Assembly: GCA_024222455.1 (NCBI GenBank)
Contig: JAAEPD010000652.1
Location: forward strand, 1-32,957
Direction: 5' to 3'
Length of the DNA stretch: 32,957 bases
Origin: Aureispira sp.
GTDB taxonomy: Bacteria > Bacteroidota > Bacteroidia > Chitinophagales > Saprospiraceae
The notes beneath the pieces are model-generated. The model searched no databases, was not told where the DNA came from, and was given only the letters and a program-made list of their open reading frames with translations. Made by a program: the position numbers and the translations under genes. Of the stretch, positions 1 through 8,508 are shown piece by piece. Positions within the stretch are counted from its first letter, which is position 1, and every line of letters starts with the position of its first letter.

Positions 1-29
1 AGGACAAGTCATTATATATGGCTTGTCCT
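1..29. terminator. Hairpin at window edge, possible terminator
   Basis: AGGACAAG (1-8) pairs with CTTGTCCT (22-29). A T·G and a C-G pair extend this inward to a 10-bp stem with an AT loop. It could end a gene lying to the left. There is no strong T-run after it on the plus strand, and its left flank is outside the window, so orientation is unknown. Confidence 0.4.
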
Positions 30-199
30 ATTCTATATACTAAACCCTCGATGTTTGCACAGTCCTAGTAATTTTTCTATAATCTAACCTCTTGGCTAAA
101 TACCATATTTACTAGCTTACAGAAAATTCGGGATGACTTATATTTTTTGCTCCCTACTCATCCAAAACATATTTTCTTATGAATCCTTAGTATATTATA

Positions 200-207
200 T
201 ATCTTTG
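200..207 (+). promoter_or_regulatory. Candidate -7 element upstream of folB
   Basis: TATCTTTG is an exact match to the Bacteroidota -7 consensus TAnnTTTG and lies 45 bases before the folB GTG. No good TTTG is found about 19 bases further upstream (only a TTTC-like stretch at 173-176), so the -33 part is weak. The rest of 1-252 holds no gene that I can see. Confidence 0.3.
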
Positions 208-252
208 GATAAAAGAATATAATATACACTTACCTAAACTAAAACATAGCAA

Positions 253-783
253 GTGGGACTAATAGCAATAGAAGGCATGCATTTTTATGCCTATCATGGT
301 TTTTATCAGGAGGAACAACTTATTGGAGGCAACTATATCGTAGATGTCCTCATAGAAACTGACTTTGATGATGCAGCTTACGAAGACAACCTAGACCACA
401 CCGTCAACTACGAAACCATCTACCGTATAACTAAGGTAGAAATGCAAAAAAATTCTAAACTTATAGAATCTATAGGGCAGCGAATCATTGATCGAATCAA
501 ATCAATATTCGACACCGTAGAAGGTATTACGGTTAAGATTACAAAGAAAAATCCTCCTCTAGGTGCTCGGGTAGATCAAGCTTATATAGAGTTGAGCGAA
601 AGCTATGTGGTAGAATGTAATAAATGTGGTCGTGCATTTTTGTCCCATGCTCCAGGAGACTGTTGGACACGTCACGGACAAGTTTATCCAGAGACTAAAT
701 CCACCTTGATGCGTACACATGGTCGAAATATCTGTAGGAACTGTCTAAGTCCATATTTTATAAAAGCTAGAGAGCTCGATTAA
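253..783 (+). CDS. folB: Dihydroneopterin aldolase with Cys-rich C-terminal extension
   Basis: FolB splits 7,8-dihydroneopterin into 6-hydroxymethyl-dihydropterin and glycolaldehyde in cytosolic folate synthesis. Residues 1-118 carry the family pattern: GMHFYAYHG at 8-16, acidic pair Glu20-Glu21 before the GG, and ITKKNPP at 96-102 holding the expected catalytic lysine (Lys98). The family is normally about 120 residues, but this protein is 176. The extra tail (119-176) has Cys122-X2-Cys125, Cys137 and Cys161-X2-Cys164 plus His132, His141 and His156, which looks like a zinc-ribbon or treble-clef. The start is GTG at 253: an in-frame stop lies at 247, and the ATG at 277 would remove the conserved first strand. 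FolB identity is firm; the role of the tail is unknown. Confidence 0.9.
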   Translation: MGLIAIEGMHFYAYHGFYQEEQLIGGNYIVDVLIETDFDDAAYEDNLDHTVNYETIYRITKVEMQKNSKLIESIGQRIIDRIKSIFDTVEGITVKITKKNPPLGARVDQAYIELSESYVVECNKCGRAFLSHAPGDCWTRHGQVYPETKSTLMRTHGRNICRNCLSPYFIKARELD

Positions 784-819
784 ACAAAAAAAAGTGTGTA
801 CCAATAAGGCACACACTTT
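784..819. terminator. Bidirectional terminator between folB and sulP
   Basis: A perfect 9-bp stem, AAAGTGTGT (791-799) with ACACACTTT (811-819), has an 11-base loop. An A-run to its left gives a T-run on the minus strand, so it mainly serves the sulP transcript. It may also stop folB transcripts. Confidence 0.75.
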
Positions 820-851
820 ATCTCATATCCTATATTTGCTATGGAATCTGT

Positions 852-2771
852 CTATAGATTAGCATTCAAATCATTATCTGTAGCACCTTTATTCGTGTCT
901 AGACTAAGATCTTTCATAGTTTCTTGTAACCAAACAGTACAATCCTCAAAGTTTTTGAACGTATGATCCTCCGGAACTAAACCAGGCACCAAATTAATAT
1001 TTCTAACCATATCTAAAGGCTGACCATGCAGCCCAACAAACACCACTTTTATATCCTTAGTTTGCAACTCCATAATTGCATCTTCCAAAGCATATTGGCC
1101 AGACTGATCTATATATGGCACTCTTCCCATCCGTATCACCACAACTTCTATAGAAGGCAAAGCCTTGACCATATCCTGAAACCTAGATGCAAATCCAAAA
1201 AACAGTGGCCCAATTAAGTGCTTGATATACACACGATCACCAATACGCTCTATAATATCACCCTCATCATCCCAAGGCATCTCAGGAGAAAACTCAGTAA
1301 GCTCATCAGAATAAGAATTGTGCTCTACTACATCTGAAATCTTCTTCATAAACGACATGGCGGCTAAAACCATTCCTATACCCACAGCTACCAAAAGATC
1401 AACAAATACAGTCAATCCTAATACCGTAAACATAATAAACACATCTGATTTAGGTACACTTTTCAAGTGTCTAAAGGCTTTGTAATCTATAATCCCGATA
1501 CCTACCGTGATCAAAATACCAGCCAATACACCTTTAGGAATATAGGCTACAACCCCTCCTAATCCTAACAATACTATTAATAAAAATAATCCAGCAAAAA
1601 CACCAGATATCTTAGTTTTTCCACCAGAATTTGCATTAATAACAGTACGCATAGTTGCACCTGCACCAGGTAAACCTCCCAACATAGCAGCCCCCATATT
1701 ACCAATACCTTGTCCTATCAACTCTTGGTTACTATCGTGTTTTGTCTTTGTAATATTATCTGCAACTACAGATGTCAGCAAAGAATCTATAGCCCCTAAA
1801 GCTGCTAATGTAATTGCGAATTCAAACATCAAAGTTAAGCGTCCTAAATCCAGAAAAGAGGAAAAGAACCCTATATGTATTTCGGGCAAACCGCTTTCTA
1901 CAGCCCCAATAACATCAACCATTCCTGGTTCTAGCAAAAAATAAGCACCTAAGGTGACAACCACCAGAGCCACCAAAGAACTAGGTACAGCTTTGGTTAT
2001 CATCTTAAATCCATATACTATAAAAATCGTAATTAACCCTAACAAGACATTCCACCAATTGATAAATTGGATTGCACGCCCAAAATATTTAAAAGTCCCT
2101 ACAACTCCTCTAGCATCTGACTTAGCTAAAGTTGCAGCCTCTGACATAATACGTTCTTCCGTAATCTCATGCGCTCGATCTTCTGTTGCTTGTAGATTCT
2201 CTAACACCAAAATTCCTTCTTCCGCCTCTTCTTTTAGAATGTGTTCTAATATAACCTCCTCTGCTTGTAACTTAAACTGCTGTGCCAACTCTGCGTCATT
2301 TGCGGCATTATAGCCCATCATAGGAAAGAGTTGTGTGATCACAATAATAACCCCAATCCCTGACATAAACCCAGAAACTACAGGGTATGGAATATATTTT
2401 ATATACTTTCCAATCTGAAAAAACCCTAGCAGCATCTCCAAAAAACCTGCAAGAAAGAAAGTTGCAATAATCACTGCAAATACTTCAGGATCATAGGCAC
2501 TAGTTGCCCCCATATGTTGCACAGCATCTGCTATCACTAAAGCAGAAACTACTGTCATAGGAGCAGTAGGTCCACTAATCTGAGTTGGAGTACCTCCAAA
2601 CAAAGCAGCCAAAATACCAATAGCAATAGCTCCATACAAACCAGCCATTGCGCCTAACTCGGTTTGAGCACCAAAAGCTAATGCAAGAGGTAAAGCTACA
2701 ATCCCAGCGGTTAGTCCACCAAAAAAATCGCCTCGTAGATTAGAAAAATCAAATTTTAATATATTGCGCAT
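852..2771 (-). CDS. SulP-family anion transporter with STAS domain
   Basis: This is an inner-membrane SLC26/SulP permease, the family that moves sulfate, bicarbonate or other anions. The N-terminal half has the typical first helix (GIVALPLALAFG, about 23-34) and the QISGPTAPMT motif (about 64-73). Many further hydrophobic segments follow, and then a cytoplasmic STAS domain (about 515-620) with a DQSG motif where anti-sigma-antagonist-type domains carry their regulatory serine. At 639 residues it is somewhat long. The excess is an acidic, helix-prone, non-membrane insert at about 155-235 between two membrane segments. Substrate cannot be told from sequence; the BicA-like bicarbonate role and sulfate are both possible. 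It is transcribed alone, divergent from the gene at 2917. Confidence 0.88.
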   Translation of the reverse strand: MRNILKFDFSNLRGDFFGGLTAGIVALPLALAFGAQTELGAMAGLYGAIAIGILAALFGGTPTQISGPTAPMTVVSALVIADAVQHMGATSAYDPEVFAVIIATFFLAGFLEMLLGFFQIGKYIKYIPYPVVSGFMSGIGVIIVITQLFPMMGYNAANDAELAQQFKLQAEEVILEHILKEEAEEGILVLENLQATEDRAHEITEERIMSEAATLAKSDARGVVGTFKYFGRAIQFINWWNVLLGLITIFIVYGFKMITKAVPSSLVALVVVTLGAYFLLEPGMVDVIGAVESGLPEIHIGFFSSFLDLGRLTLMFEFAITLAALGAIDSLLTSVVADNITKTKHDSNQELIGQGIGNMGAAMLGGLPGAGATMRTVINANSGGKTKISGVFAGLFLLIVLLGLGGVVAYIPKGVLAGILITVGIGIIDYKAFRHLKSVPKSDVFIMFTVLGLTVFVDLLVAVGIGMVLAAMSFMKKISDVVEHNSYSDELTEFSPEMPWDDEGDIIERIGDRVYIKHLIGPLFFGFASRFQDMVKALPSIEVVVIRMGRVPYIDQSGQYALEDAIMELQTKDIKVVFVGLHGQPLDMVRNINLVPGLVPEDHTFKNFEDCTVWLQETMKDLSLDTNKGATDNDLNANL

Positions 2772-2916
2772 GATTCGTCAACTTTTTTTGTAGGTTTAAA
2801 CATAATTAAGGTAAAAATAGTCTATCTCTCTTATAGAGTATGACCATAAAAAATAAAGATAGTATTACTTTTTGTTTATCAGATATTTACTAACATAATT
2901 TATTATTATAAATACA

Positions 2917-3984
2917 TTGCTAGATTACATTATAGTCGGTCAGGGAATTGCAGGTACACTAGTTAGTCATTATTTGCTCAAAGCAAATAAAAATATAGTT
3001 GTAGTGGATAACAACTTCCACCAATCCTCCTCCAAACTCGCAGCAGGCCTAGTCAATCCAATCACAGGACGTAGATTTGTCAAAAGTTGGCGAATAGATC
3101 AACTTATTCCCTTTGCTCAATCTGCTTATCAAGAACTTGAACAAGAACTAGGGATCAAGATCATGTTACAAAAAAATGTAACATGGATTCTATCTAGCCC
3201 AAAAATGGAAAATGATTGGATGCAACGCTCTAGCGAACTGGAATTAGCCCCCTATATAGTTCTCAAAGAAGAACGATTGCAAAATACAGAGGCCTTTCAG
3301 AATGCTCGAAGTGTTATAGAATTCAAACAAGCAGGACAAGTCCAGCTCTTAGGTTTAATGAAAGCTTATCGCCAAAAACTACAAAACCAAGATGCCTATT
3401 TACAAGAAAACTTTGACTATAGTCAACTACAAATAGATCAAGATGGTGTAAAATACAAGCACCTAAAAGCAAAACGAATAATCTTTTGCGAAGGCTACCA
3501 AGCTATGGAAAATCCTTTTTTCAACTACCTCCCTTTTTGGCCTGCCAAAGGTGAAGTAATTTTAGTACGCATTCCAAACTATCCCCATCAAAATAAACTG
3601 ATCAAACACGACGTTTTTATTATACATTTGTATGATGATATTTATTGGGTTGGCAGTTCTTATATCCGAAAATATGAGACTACAGAACCCACAGATATAG
3701 AACAACAACAACTAGCGAAACGCCTTGCGTCCGGTCTAAACCTTCCTTTCGAAATAGTAGATCATCAAGCAGCAGTTCGTCCAACTGTACGTGATCGTCG
3801 CCCATTTCTAGGACAACACCCAATACATCAATCTATGTATATTTTTAATGGTTTAGGCGCCAAAGGTTCTTATTTGGCACCATTTTTTGCCAATTATTTT
3901 GTAAATTATCTCGAACAAGGGCAACCTCTTGACAAAGAGGTTGATATTCAACGTAATTTGAATTTTTTTAATCAGAACAAATAG
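2917..3984 (+). CDS. FAD-dependent oxidoreductase, DAO family
   Basis: This is a flavoprotein of the D-amino-acid oxidase/glycine oxidase fold. The FAD-binding GxGxxG (VGQGIAG, residues 7-13) opens the protein. The C-terminal part has the RPTVRDRRPFLG and GLGAKGSYLAPF motifs seen in DAO proteins and in the oxidase half of MnmC. There is no methyltransferase half and no signal peptide, so it is probably a cytosolic amine/amino-acid oxidase of unknown substrate. The start is TTG at 2917: an in-frame stop is at 2896, no ATG or GTG lies between, and the Rossmann strand begins immediately after it. The DUF1573 gene follows 7 bases later, suggesting one transcript. Confidence 0.8.
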   Translation: MLDYIIVGQGIAGTLVSHYLLKANKNIVVVDNNFHQSSSKLAAGLVNPITGRRFVKSWRIDQLIPFAQSAYQELEQELGIKIMLQKNVTWILSSPKMENDWMQRSSELELAPYIVLKEERLQNTEAFQNARSVIEFKQAGQVQLLGLMKAYRQKLQNQDAYLQENFDYSQLQIDQDGVKYKHLKAKRIIFCEGYQAMENPFFNYLPFWPAKGEVILVRIPNYPHQNKLIKHDVFIIHLYDDIYWVGSSYIRKYETTEPTDIEQQQLAKRLASGLNLPFEIVDHQAAVRPTVRDRRPFLGQHPIHQSMYIFNGLGAKGSYLAPFFANYFVNYLEQGQPLDKEVDIQRNLNFFNQNK

Positions 3985-3991
3985 TATTATT

Positions 3992-4591
3992 ATGACACAA
4001 CACTGGATAAAAGGGCTTTGCCTTAGCCTAGTACTGCTGATAGGTATAAGTAGTCAAACTCAAGCTCAAAAAGTAAAACTAAGCAAGAAAGCTCTAAATG
4101 AGCGTATCACTAAACTAGAACAGGAAAATGAGCAGTTAAAAACAGAACTAGCTCAAATGAAATCAGCTATGGGGCAACTTGAACAAATCATCAAAAAGCT
4201 ACCTACTCAAGGCATTTCAAATCTTAAAACCCCAGGAAAAATACCTAGCCCAAACGAAGCATCTAAGCACAACTCTCCAATCACTACTATGAAATTTGAG
4301 GCAACAGAGCATGATTTTGGTAAAATCAAACATGGTGATGCCGTTAGTCATGTATTCAAATTTACTAATAATGGTAAATTCCCACTAAAAATAACAAATG
4401 CGAAAGGTAGCTGTGGATGTACAGTCCCTCAATGGCCTAAAGAGGCTATTGCACCAGGAGCTCAAGGAGAAATAAAAGTAACCTTCAACTCTAAAGGAAA
4501 AAGTAATCAGCAAGCAAAATCAGTAACACTTACTGCCAATACTAATCCTGCTAATACACGTTTAATTATTAGAGCATTTGTGGAAAAATAG
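3992..4591 (+). CDS. Secreted DUF1573 protein with coiled coil
   Basis: An exported protein of 199 residues. A signal peptide (about 1-25, ending TQAQ) is followed by a charged heptad-rich coiled coil (about 35-70) and a polar linker. A DUF1573 domain (about 100-199) follows, with the hallmark HDFGKIKHGD and the GSCGCTVPQWP cysteine motif. DUF1573 is an Ig-like/ASH-type beta-sandwich common in Bacteroidota envelopes; its biochemical role is not established. The coiled coil suggests oligomerisation. It follows the flavoprotein gene by 7 bases, but no functional link is evident. Confidence 0.82.
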   Translation: MTQHWIKGLCLSLVLLIGISSQTQAQKVKLSKKALNERITKLEQENEQLKTELAQMKSAMGQLEQIIKKLPTQGISNLKTPGKIPSPNEASKHNSPITTMKFEATEHDFGKIKHGDAVSHVFKFTNNGKFPLKITNAKGSCGCTVPQWPKEAIAPGAQGEIKVTFNSKGKSNQQAKSVTLTANTNPANTRLIIRAFVEK

Positions 4592-4621
4592 TCAAGGAAA
4601 ATAGAATCACATATAGGGTTT

Positions 4622-4664
4622 AATTCCCCTAGCCCCTTTTATAATAAGGAGCTAGGGGAATTTT
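4622..4664 (+). terminator. Rho-independent terminator after the DUF1573 gene
   Basis: A 12-bp perfect stem, AATTCCCCTAGC (4622-4633) with GCTAGGGGAATT (4651-4662), is extended inward by CCTT/AAGG and followed by TT. Its strong GC core and position 30 bases after the DUF1573 stop make it a terminator. Confidence 0.75.
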
Positions 4665-4719
4665 CCTACAATTTGCACATCAATAACTATAGTAACTTCT
4701 CTCCCATTCAAAATAGTTT

Positions 4720-5949
4720 ATGAGTCATTTTTTCTACAGTTTAGGTGTAAAAATCTACACTTTTTCCATCCATTTAGCCGCCTTATTCAGCCCAAAAGCA
4801 AAACTTTGGGTCAATGGTCGAAAAAACATTTGGGCTAAACTAAAAACAAGCTTAAATGAAAATACAGCACCTATCATTTGGATGCATGCCGCATCTTTAG
4901 GAGAGTTTGAACAAGGAAGACCATTATTAGAAAAGATTAGACAGCAACACCCTAAATACAAAATACTACTCACTTTTTTTTCGCCATCTGGCTATGAAGT
5001 TCGCAAGAATTACAAGGGAGCCGATTGGATATATTATCTACCTGCCGATAGTTCTAAAAATGCTAAACAATTTCTAAATATAGTACAACCAAAACTAGCC
5101 ATATTTGTCAAATATGAATTTTGGTATCACTATCTCAACAATCTACACCAACTCAATATTCAAACTGTTTTAATCTCTGCTCATTTTCGAGCAAACCAAG
5201 TGTTTTTTAAATGGTACGGAGGACTTTTTAGGCAAATTTTAACCTATTTTGAGCATATATTTGTACAGAATGAAGCCTCCCAAAAGCTCTTAGAACCTTT
5301 TGCATTATCCTCTGTAATAGTAGCTGGAGACACACGGCTTGACCGAGTTTTGGAGATAAAACAAGCTGCTAAATCTTTTCCCATTATCGAGCAGTTTTGT
5401 GGCAACGCTCCTACTTTAGTTTGTGGCAGTAGTTGGCCTGAGGATGAAGCCATATTACAAGAACTAATCAATCAACAATTGCTCCCTAAAGGTTGGAAAA
5501 TAATTATAGCTCCGCATAACATTGACAAAGGACATATTCAGCAACTCGAAAGCACCTTAAGCTCTCTTAACTACAGCAAATACTCTAGTAGTCCTAATAT
5601 CAATTCAGCTATTCTAATCATTGATAATATAGGCATGTTGAGCAGTTTGTACAGGTATGCAACAGTGGCTTATATTGGAGGAGGTTTTGGTGCAGGCATC
5701 CACAATACACTAGAAGCAATGGTCTATGAGATTCCGGTTTTTTTTGGTCCCAAACATCAAAAATTTGCAGAAGCTATAGATCTCAAAAAACAAGGAATTG
5801 GTATTGCTATAGAAAATCAAGCAGCTCTTTTACAAAAGTTTGAAAAGTTGAATAACTCTGTGCAATTAAAACAAATAGCCTCAGCAGCAAAAAACTATAT
5901 TGAAGCCAATAAGGGAGCCACCCAAACTATCTTAAAAACCATTTTTTGA
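4720..5949 (+). CDS. waaA: 3-deoxy-D-manno-octulosonic acid (Kdo) transferase
   Basis: WaaA/KdtA transfers Kdo from CMP-Kdo to lipid A precursor at the cytoplasmic face of the inner membrane, so the cell makes LPS. The 409-residue length fits the family. Residues 1-25 form the membrane-associating hydrophobic segment. HAASLGEFEQ (about 56-65) contains the Glu (Glu62) that aligns with the catalytic base. The C-terminal GT-B half has GGGFGAGIHNTLEA followed by PVFFGP, the nucleotide-sugar binding signature. The start is ATG at 4720, directly before the hydrophobic helix. One base separates it from the next gene, so the two are surely cotranscribed. Confidence 0.92.
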   Translation: MSHFFYSLGVKIYTFSIHLAALFSPKAKLWVNGRKNIWAKLKTSLNENTAPIIWMHAASLGEFEQGRPLLEKIRQQHPKYKILLTFFSPSGYEVRKNYKGADWIYYLPADSSKNAKQFLNIVQPKLAIFVKYEFWYHYLNNLHQLNIQTVLISAHFRANQVFFKWYGGLFRQILTYFEHIFVQNEASQKLLEPFALSSVIVAGDTRLDRVLEIKQAAKSFPIIEQFCGNAPTLVCGSSWPEDEAILQELINQQLLPKGWKIIIAPHNIDKGHIQQLESTLSSLNYSKYSSSPNINSAILIIDNIGMLSSLYRYATVAYIGGGFGAGIHNTLEAMVYEIPVFFGPKHQKFAEAIDLKKQGIGIAIENQAALLQKFEKLNNSVQLKQIASAAKNYIEANKGATQTILKTIF

Positions 5950-5950
5950 T

Positions 5951-6505
5951 ATGAGTGATAATACAATCCCCTCTGATTATGCACAACTCCTCCTCAAAGA
6001 TAGACAAGAACTCTTCAAAGGTCACAGATTGACGGAATCCAAAGATTTTGAGCAGCTAATGGATTGGACCAAAGAGTTACTTTTACATGACAGTTTAGAA
6101 CTTATCATACCTTTTTTCCCTAAAAAAAACAATTCTCCAATACAAACTCCAATTTCTAAAAGTAGAAGGTTTACAAAATATACTGGTGGGTTAGGCATTT
6201 TTTCTTATGTAGAACTTAGTTTTACGCCTTTTCAAGAAGAACAACTAATTTTGAAAGATATACTGCCTTTAGAGCTAATAGATGGATATAGACGAGAACG
6301 TCCCAAACATAAACATTTTGAACTACTTCAAACTATCCCATTTATATTCAAAGCAATAGTAGATTATTGTTTGCAGTATGATTGTACAGGATTACAAATA
6401 AGTTTAGCTAACATTCGTTTTCACCCTATAGACTATAGACCGTTTGCGTATTTCCAGTGTGCTCATTTATGTATGAACGATGCATTCCAACTCAAAAAAC
6501 AATAA
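5951..6505 (+). CDS. Hypothetical protein coupled to waaA
   Basis: I do not recognise this 184-residue protein. It has no signal peptide or membrane helix and is rich in aromatic residues and Leu. It contains a basic stretch (about 61-71, KSRRFTK) and a C-terminal part with two cysteines (about 169-173). The start is ATG at 5951, one base after the waaA TGA, so translational coupling is likely. Codon use looks like that of its neighbours. It ends 5 bases from the convergent queE stop, leaving almost no space for a separate terminator. The position hints at an envelope or LPS-related role, but that is inference only. Confidence 0.7.
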   Translation: MSDNTIPSDYAQLLLKDRQELFKGHRLTESKDFEQLMDWTKELLLHDSLELIIPFFPKKNNSPIQTPISKSRRFTKYTGGLGIFSYVELSFTPFQEEQLILKDILPLELIDGYRRERPKHKHFELLQTIPFIFKAIVDYCLQYDCTGLQISLANIRFHPIDYRPFAYFQCAHLCMNDAFQLKKQ

Positions 6506-6510
6506 CAAAT

Positions 6511-7272
6511 CTAAACACCTGTCAACTGATTCCAAATTTCTACATGCATTCGGGTACACATTCTTAATTGATGTTGAATACACAAATCAGCTACTAACTG
6601 GTTTTTGGCCAAAAGTTCCTCTATACTATCAGCACTTGGCATTAATACTATTTGTTTAGGATCAATATAACCTTTAGCTATAAAATCTTGTTCTAATTCA
6701 TCATAATCACTCTCCTCTGCAATTACAATTTTAGACATAGTATTAGGGTTTTGGGCAAACCATTTTAATACATCTGGGACAATTCGTTCTGGCTTAGGCA
6801 TACCTGAATTACTTAGTTTTGGAGAAGTATTCCAATACTGAACCCGAACATCCAAAGTATCTAAAGGTTGTATCGTTGCATTGGTTTCTATCTCTATAAT
6901 AGGTCTACAGCCATGTTCTTGCTCTATATATTCCAAAAAGGCAACAATTCGTTCTTGTTGTAAGAGTGGTTCACCTCCTGTTATGACCAAATGTACTCCA
7001 TTTTGGAGTCGCTGAATAAAGTCTATATCCTTGTTTAACAGCTCTACAAGACTAGCAAAACCATAGGTTGTCCCCTTCATCCAAACCTTGATAGTGTCAC
7101 AGAGCCAAGTAGCTCCATCCCTAAGCTTCCCATCTTTTTCAACACCATAACCTCCACACATCAAGTTACAACCTGTCAAACGCAGAAAGATAGCAGGAAT
7201 CCCCATTGTTTTCCCCTCTCCTTGTAAGCTATAAAAATACTCACTTACTGCTATTTTTTGATTTCGGCTCAT
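6511..7272 (-). CDS. queE: 7-carboxy-7-deazaguanine synthase-like radical SAM protein
   Basis: This is a radical SAM enzyme of the QueE type, which contracts 6-carboxy-tetrahydropterin to 7-carboxy-7-deazaguanine on the way to queuosine. Visible marks are SEYFYSLQGEG (10-20), the TGCNLMC start of the cluster motif, VITGGEPLLQ for SAM binding, ETNAT, and YWNTSPKLS. The cluster cysteines are Cys35, Cys39 and Cys58, spaced CX3CX18C instead of CX3CX2C, and the third is followed by Asp-Thr as in QueE. No queC, queD or queF is in the window. The start is ATG at 7272. Function is likely but the spacing variant should be noted. Confidence 0.82.
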   Translation of the reverse strand: MSRNQKIAVSEYFYSLQGEGKTMGIPAIFLRLTGCNLMCGGYGVEKDGKLRDGATWLCDTIKVWMKGTTYGFASLVELLNKDIDFIQRLQNGVHLVITGGEPLLQQERIVAFLEYIEQEHGCRPIIEIETNATIQPLDTLDVRVQYWNTSPKLSNSGMPKPERIVPDVLKWFAQNPNTMSKIVIAEESDYDELEQDFIAKGYIDPKQIVLMPSADSIEELLAKNQLVADLCIQHQLRMCTRMHVEIWNQLTGV

Positions 7273-7301
7273 TTCTTTTTTGTTCTACATTACCAATACC
7301 T

Positions 7302-7309
7302 CAAAAATA
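7302..7309 (-). promoter_or_regulatory. Candidate -7 element for queE
   Basis: CAAAAATA on the plus strand reads TATTTTTG on the minus strand, an exact TAnnTTTG match 29 bases before the queE ATG. A CAAA lies at 7322-7325, which is only 12 bases away, so the -33 spacing is poor. Confidence 0.3.
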
Positions 7310-7339
7310 CAGGAATTCTAGCAAATAATTGAGATATTC

Positions 7340-8023
7340 TTAGTTCTTTGGCAATAATTGCTTTACTCTACCTGTGATATCATCAACCCACAAGCCATAC
7401 ATTTTCCCACTAGGGTGTAATCCATCTTCAGCTACTAAATCAACTTCTGTCGCTCCTTTTCTAGATATTTCAGTAATAAAGTAAAAAGGCACTCCATAGT
7501 CCTTACAAATAGCCTCACAGGCAGCATTCCATTCATCAATAGCTTTTCCAATCTCAGCAGCTCTAGATTCTCCATAAGGTGTAGCTCCATAATCTGGTAT
7601 ACTGAGCACAAACATTCCCTTTTTGCCTTGATTACAATGTTTTTTAGCCTTATCTAATAAGGCCTTTAACTCTTTTTTATAAACCCCTATTGACTTACCT
7701 TGAAACTGATTATTAACACCAATCAACAAAGAAACAATGTCATAAGATTCATTTCCACTTAGTTCTTTCTCTATAGCATTCAACAAATTATCTGTGCGCC
7801 AACCCGTTTTAGCTATAATCTTAGGCGTTTGTATGGTACAATTTAAGTTTTTTAGTTTAGCCACCAACTGCATAGGCCACCGTTGGGCTACAGCAACACT
7901 CTCCCCTATTGTATAAGAATCTCCCAAAGCTAAATAACTATACTCTTTTGTCACTATTTGAGGTTGCGCAATACAACTCATCAGAAACAAACTAAGCCCT
8001 ATAAACCAATAGTATTTCTTCAT
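7340..8023 (-). CDS. SGNH/GDSL-type esterase lipoprotein
   Basis: A lipid-anchored hydrolase of the SGNH fold. Starting at the ATG at 8023 the protein has 227 residues: Met-Lys-Lys, a hydrophobic stretch, and lipobox LMSC with Cys17. Block I is LALGDSYTIG with nucleophile Ser36. A GVNNQ block (the family's Asn) and DGLHPSG with the Asp-His pair complete the catalytic set. It would act on esters in the periplasm or at the outer membrane; substrate unknown. A TTG at 8047 in the same frame would overlap the upstream stop and spoil the signal peptide, so it was not chosen. The upstream membrane-protein gene ends 17 bases away, suggesting one operon. Confidence 0.85.
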   Translation of the reverse strand: MKKYYWFIGLSLFLMSCIAQPQIVTKEYSYLALGDSYTIGESVAVAQRWPMQLVAKLKNLNCTIQTPKIIAKTGWRTDNLLNAIEKELSGNESYDIVSLLIGVNNQFQGKSIGVYKKELKALLDKAKKHCNQGKKGMFVLSIPDYGATPYGESRAAEIGKAIDEWNAACEAICKDYGVPFYFITEISRKGATEVDLVAEDGLHPSGKMYGLWVDDITGRVKQLLPKN

Positions 8024-8040
8024 TTTTTTATTCTTGTAAT

Positions 8041-8490
8041 TTACCAATCATCCAAAATATCATCATTAGTCCAATTAGCTCTAGCTTTTTCTGGATTAGG
8101 ATCCCTGAGTATCCAAGCACCAACGATAAAAACCAAAGAAGCCGCAAAACTTAAATAAATCCCCCATCCCATTCTTACATCTGCAGGGCCTGACATAGAT
8201 TGAAGCTCATCAATAGTAACAGATAAGTTATATAAGTTATAACCTGAAAACAGTGCAAAAACGCCCATGCAAATAGAAGCCAACAGCAATTGTATATAAC
8301 CTAAAGATTGTTCTCTATTATCTATGGCTGCTAACCCCATAGCGACTACAATCATAGCCACTACCAAAAACCCCATAGCTCCCATATCCCAACCACTAAA
8401 ACTTATTCCAATAGTCTCAATCCATAGCAAAAATAATCCTATCAATGCTAATACGCCAAAACACCACATCCAGATTCTTTGCTTGTGCAT
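8041..8490 (-). CDS. Four-helix integral membrane protein, MHKQR paralog B
   Basis: A 149-residue inner-membrane protein of unknown function. There are four hydrophobic segments (about 7-27, 35-55, 65-85 and 108-127), then an acidic, Trp-containing tail (about 128-149). It begins with Met-His-Lys-Gln-Arg, as does the gene at 8626-9006. Both share the same size class and helix layout, so they are probably tandem duplicates that have diverged. The acidic tail is absent from the other copy. The SGNH lipoprotein gene follows by 17 bases. Two hairpins separate it from the upstream paralog, so it probably has its own promoter, though I found no convincing one. Confidence 0.7.
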   Translation of the reverse strand: MHKQRIWMWCFGVLALIGLFLLWIETIGISFSGWDMGAMGFLVVAMIVVAMGLAAIDNREQSLGYIQLLLASICMGVFALFSGYNLYNLSVTIDELQSMSGPADVRMGWGIYLSFAASLVFIVGAWILRDPNPEKARANWTNDDILDDW

Positions 8491-8508
8491 TTTTTCATTT
8501 TTTTATAA

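Noticed and set aside
65-115. CTAGTAA / TTACTAG inverted repeat
   Set aside because: Seven pairs over a 37-base loop in AT-rich DNA; expected by chance.
1954-2313. 119-codon open frame on the plus strand
   Set aside because: It lies wholly opposite the sulP coding region, mirrors the acidic insert, and shows no family features.
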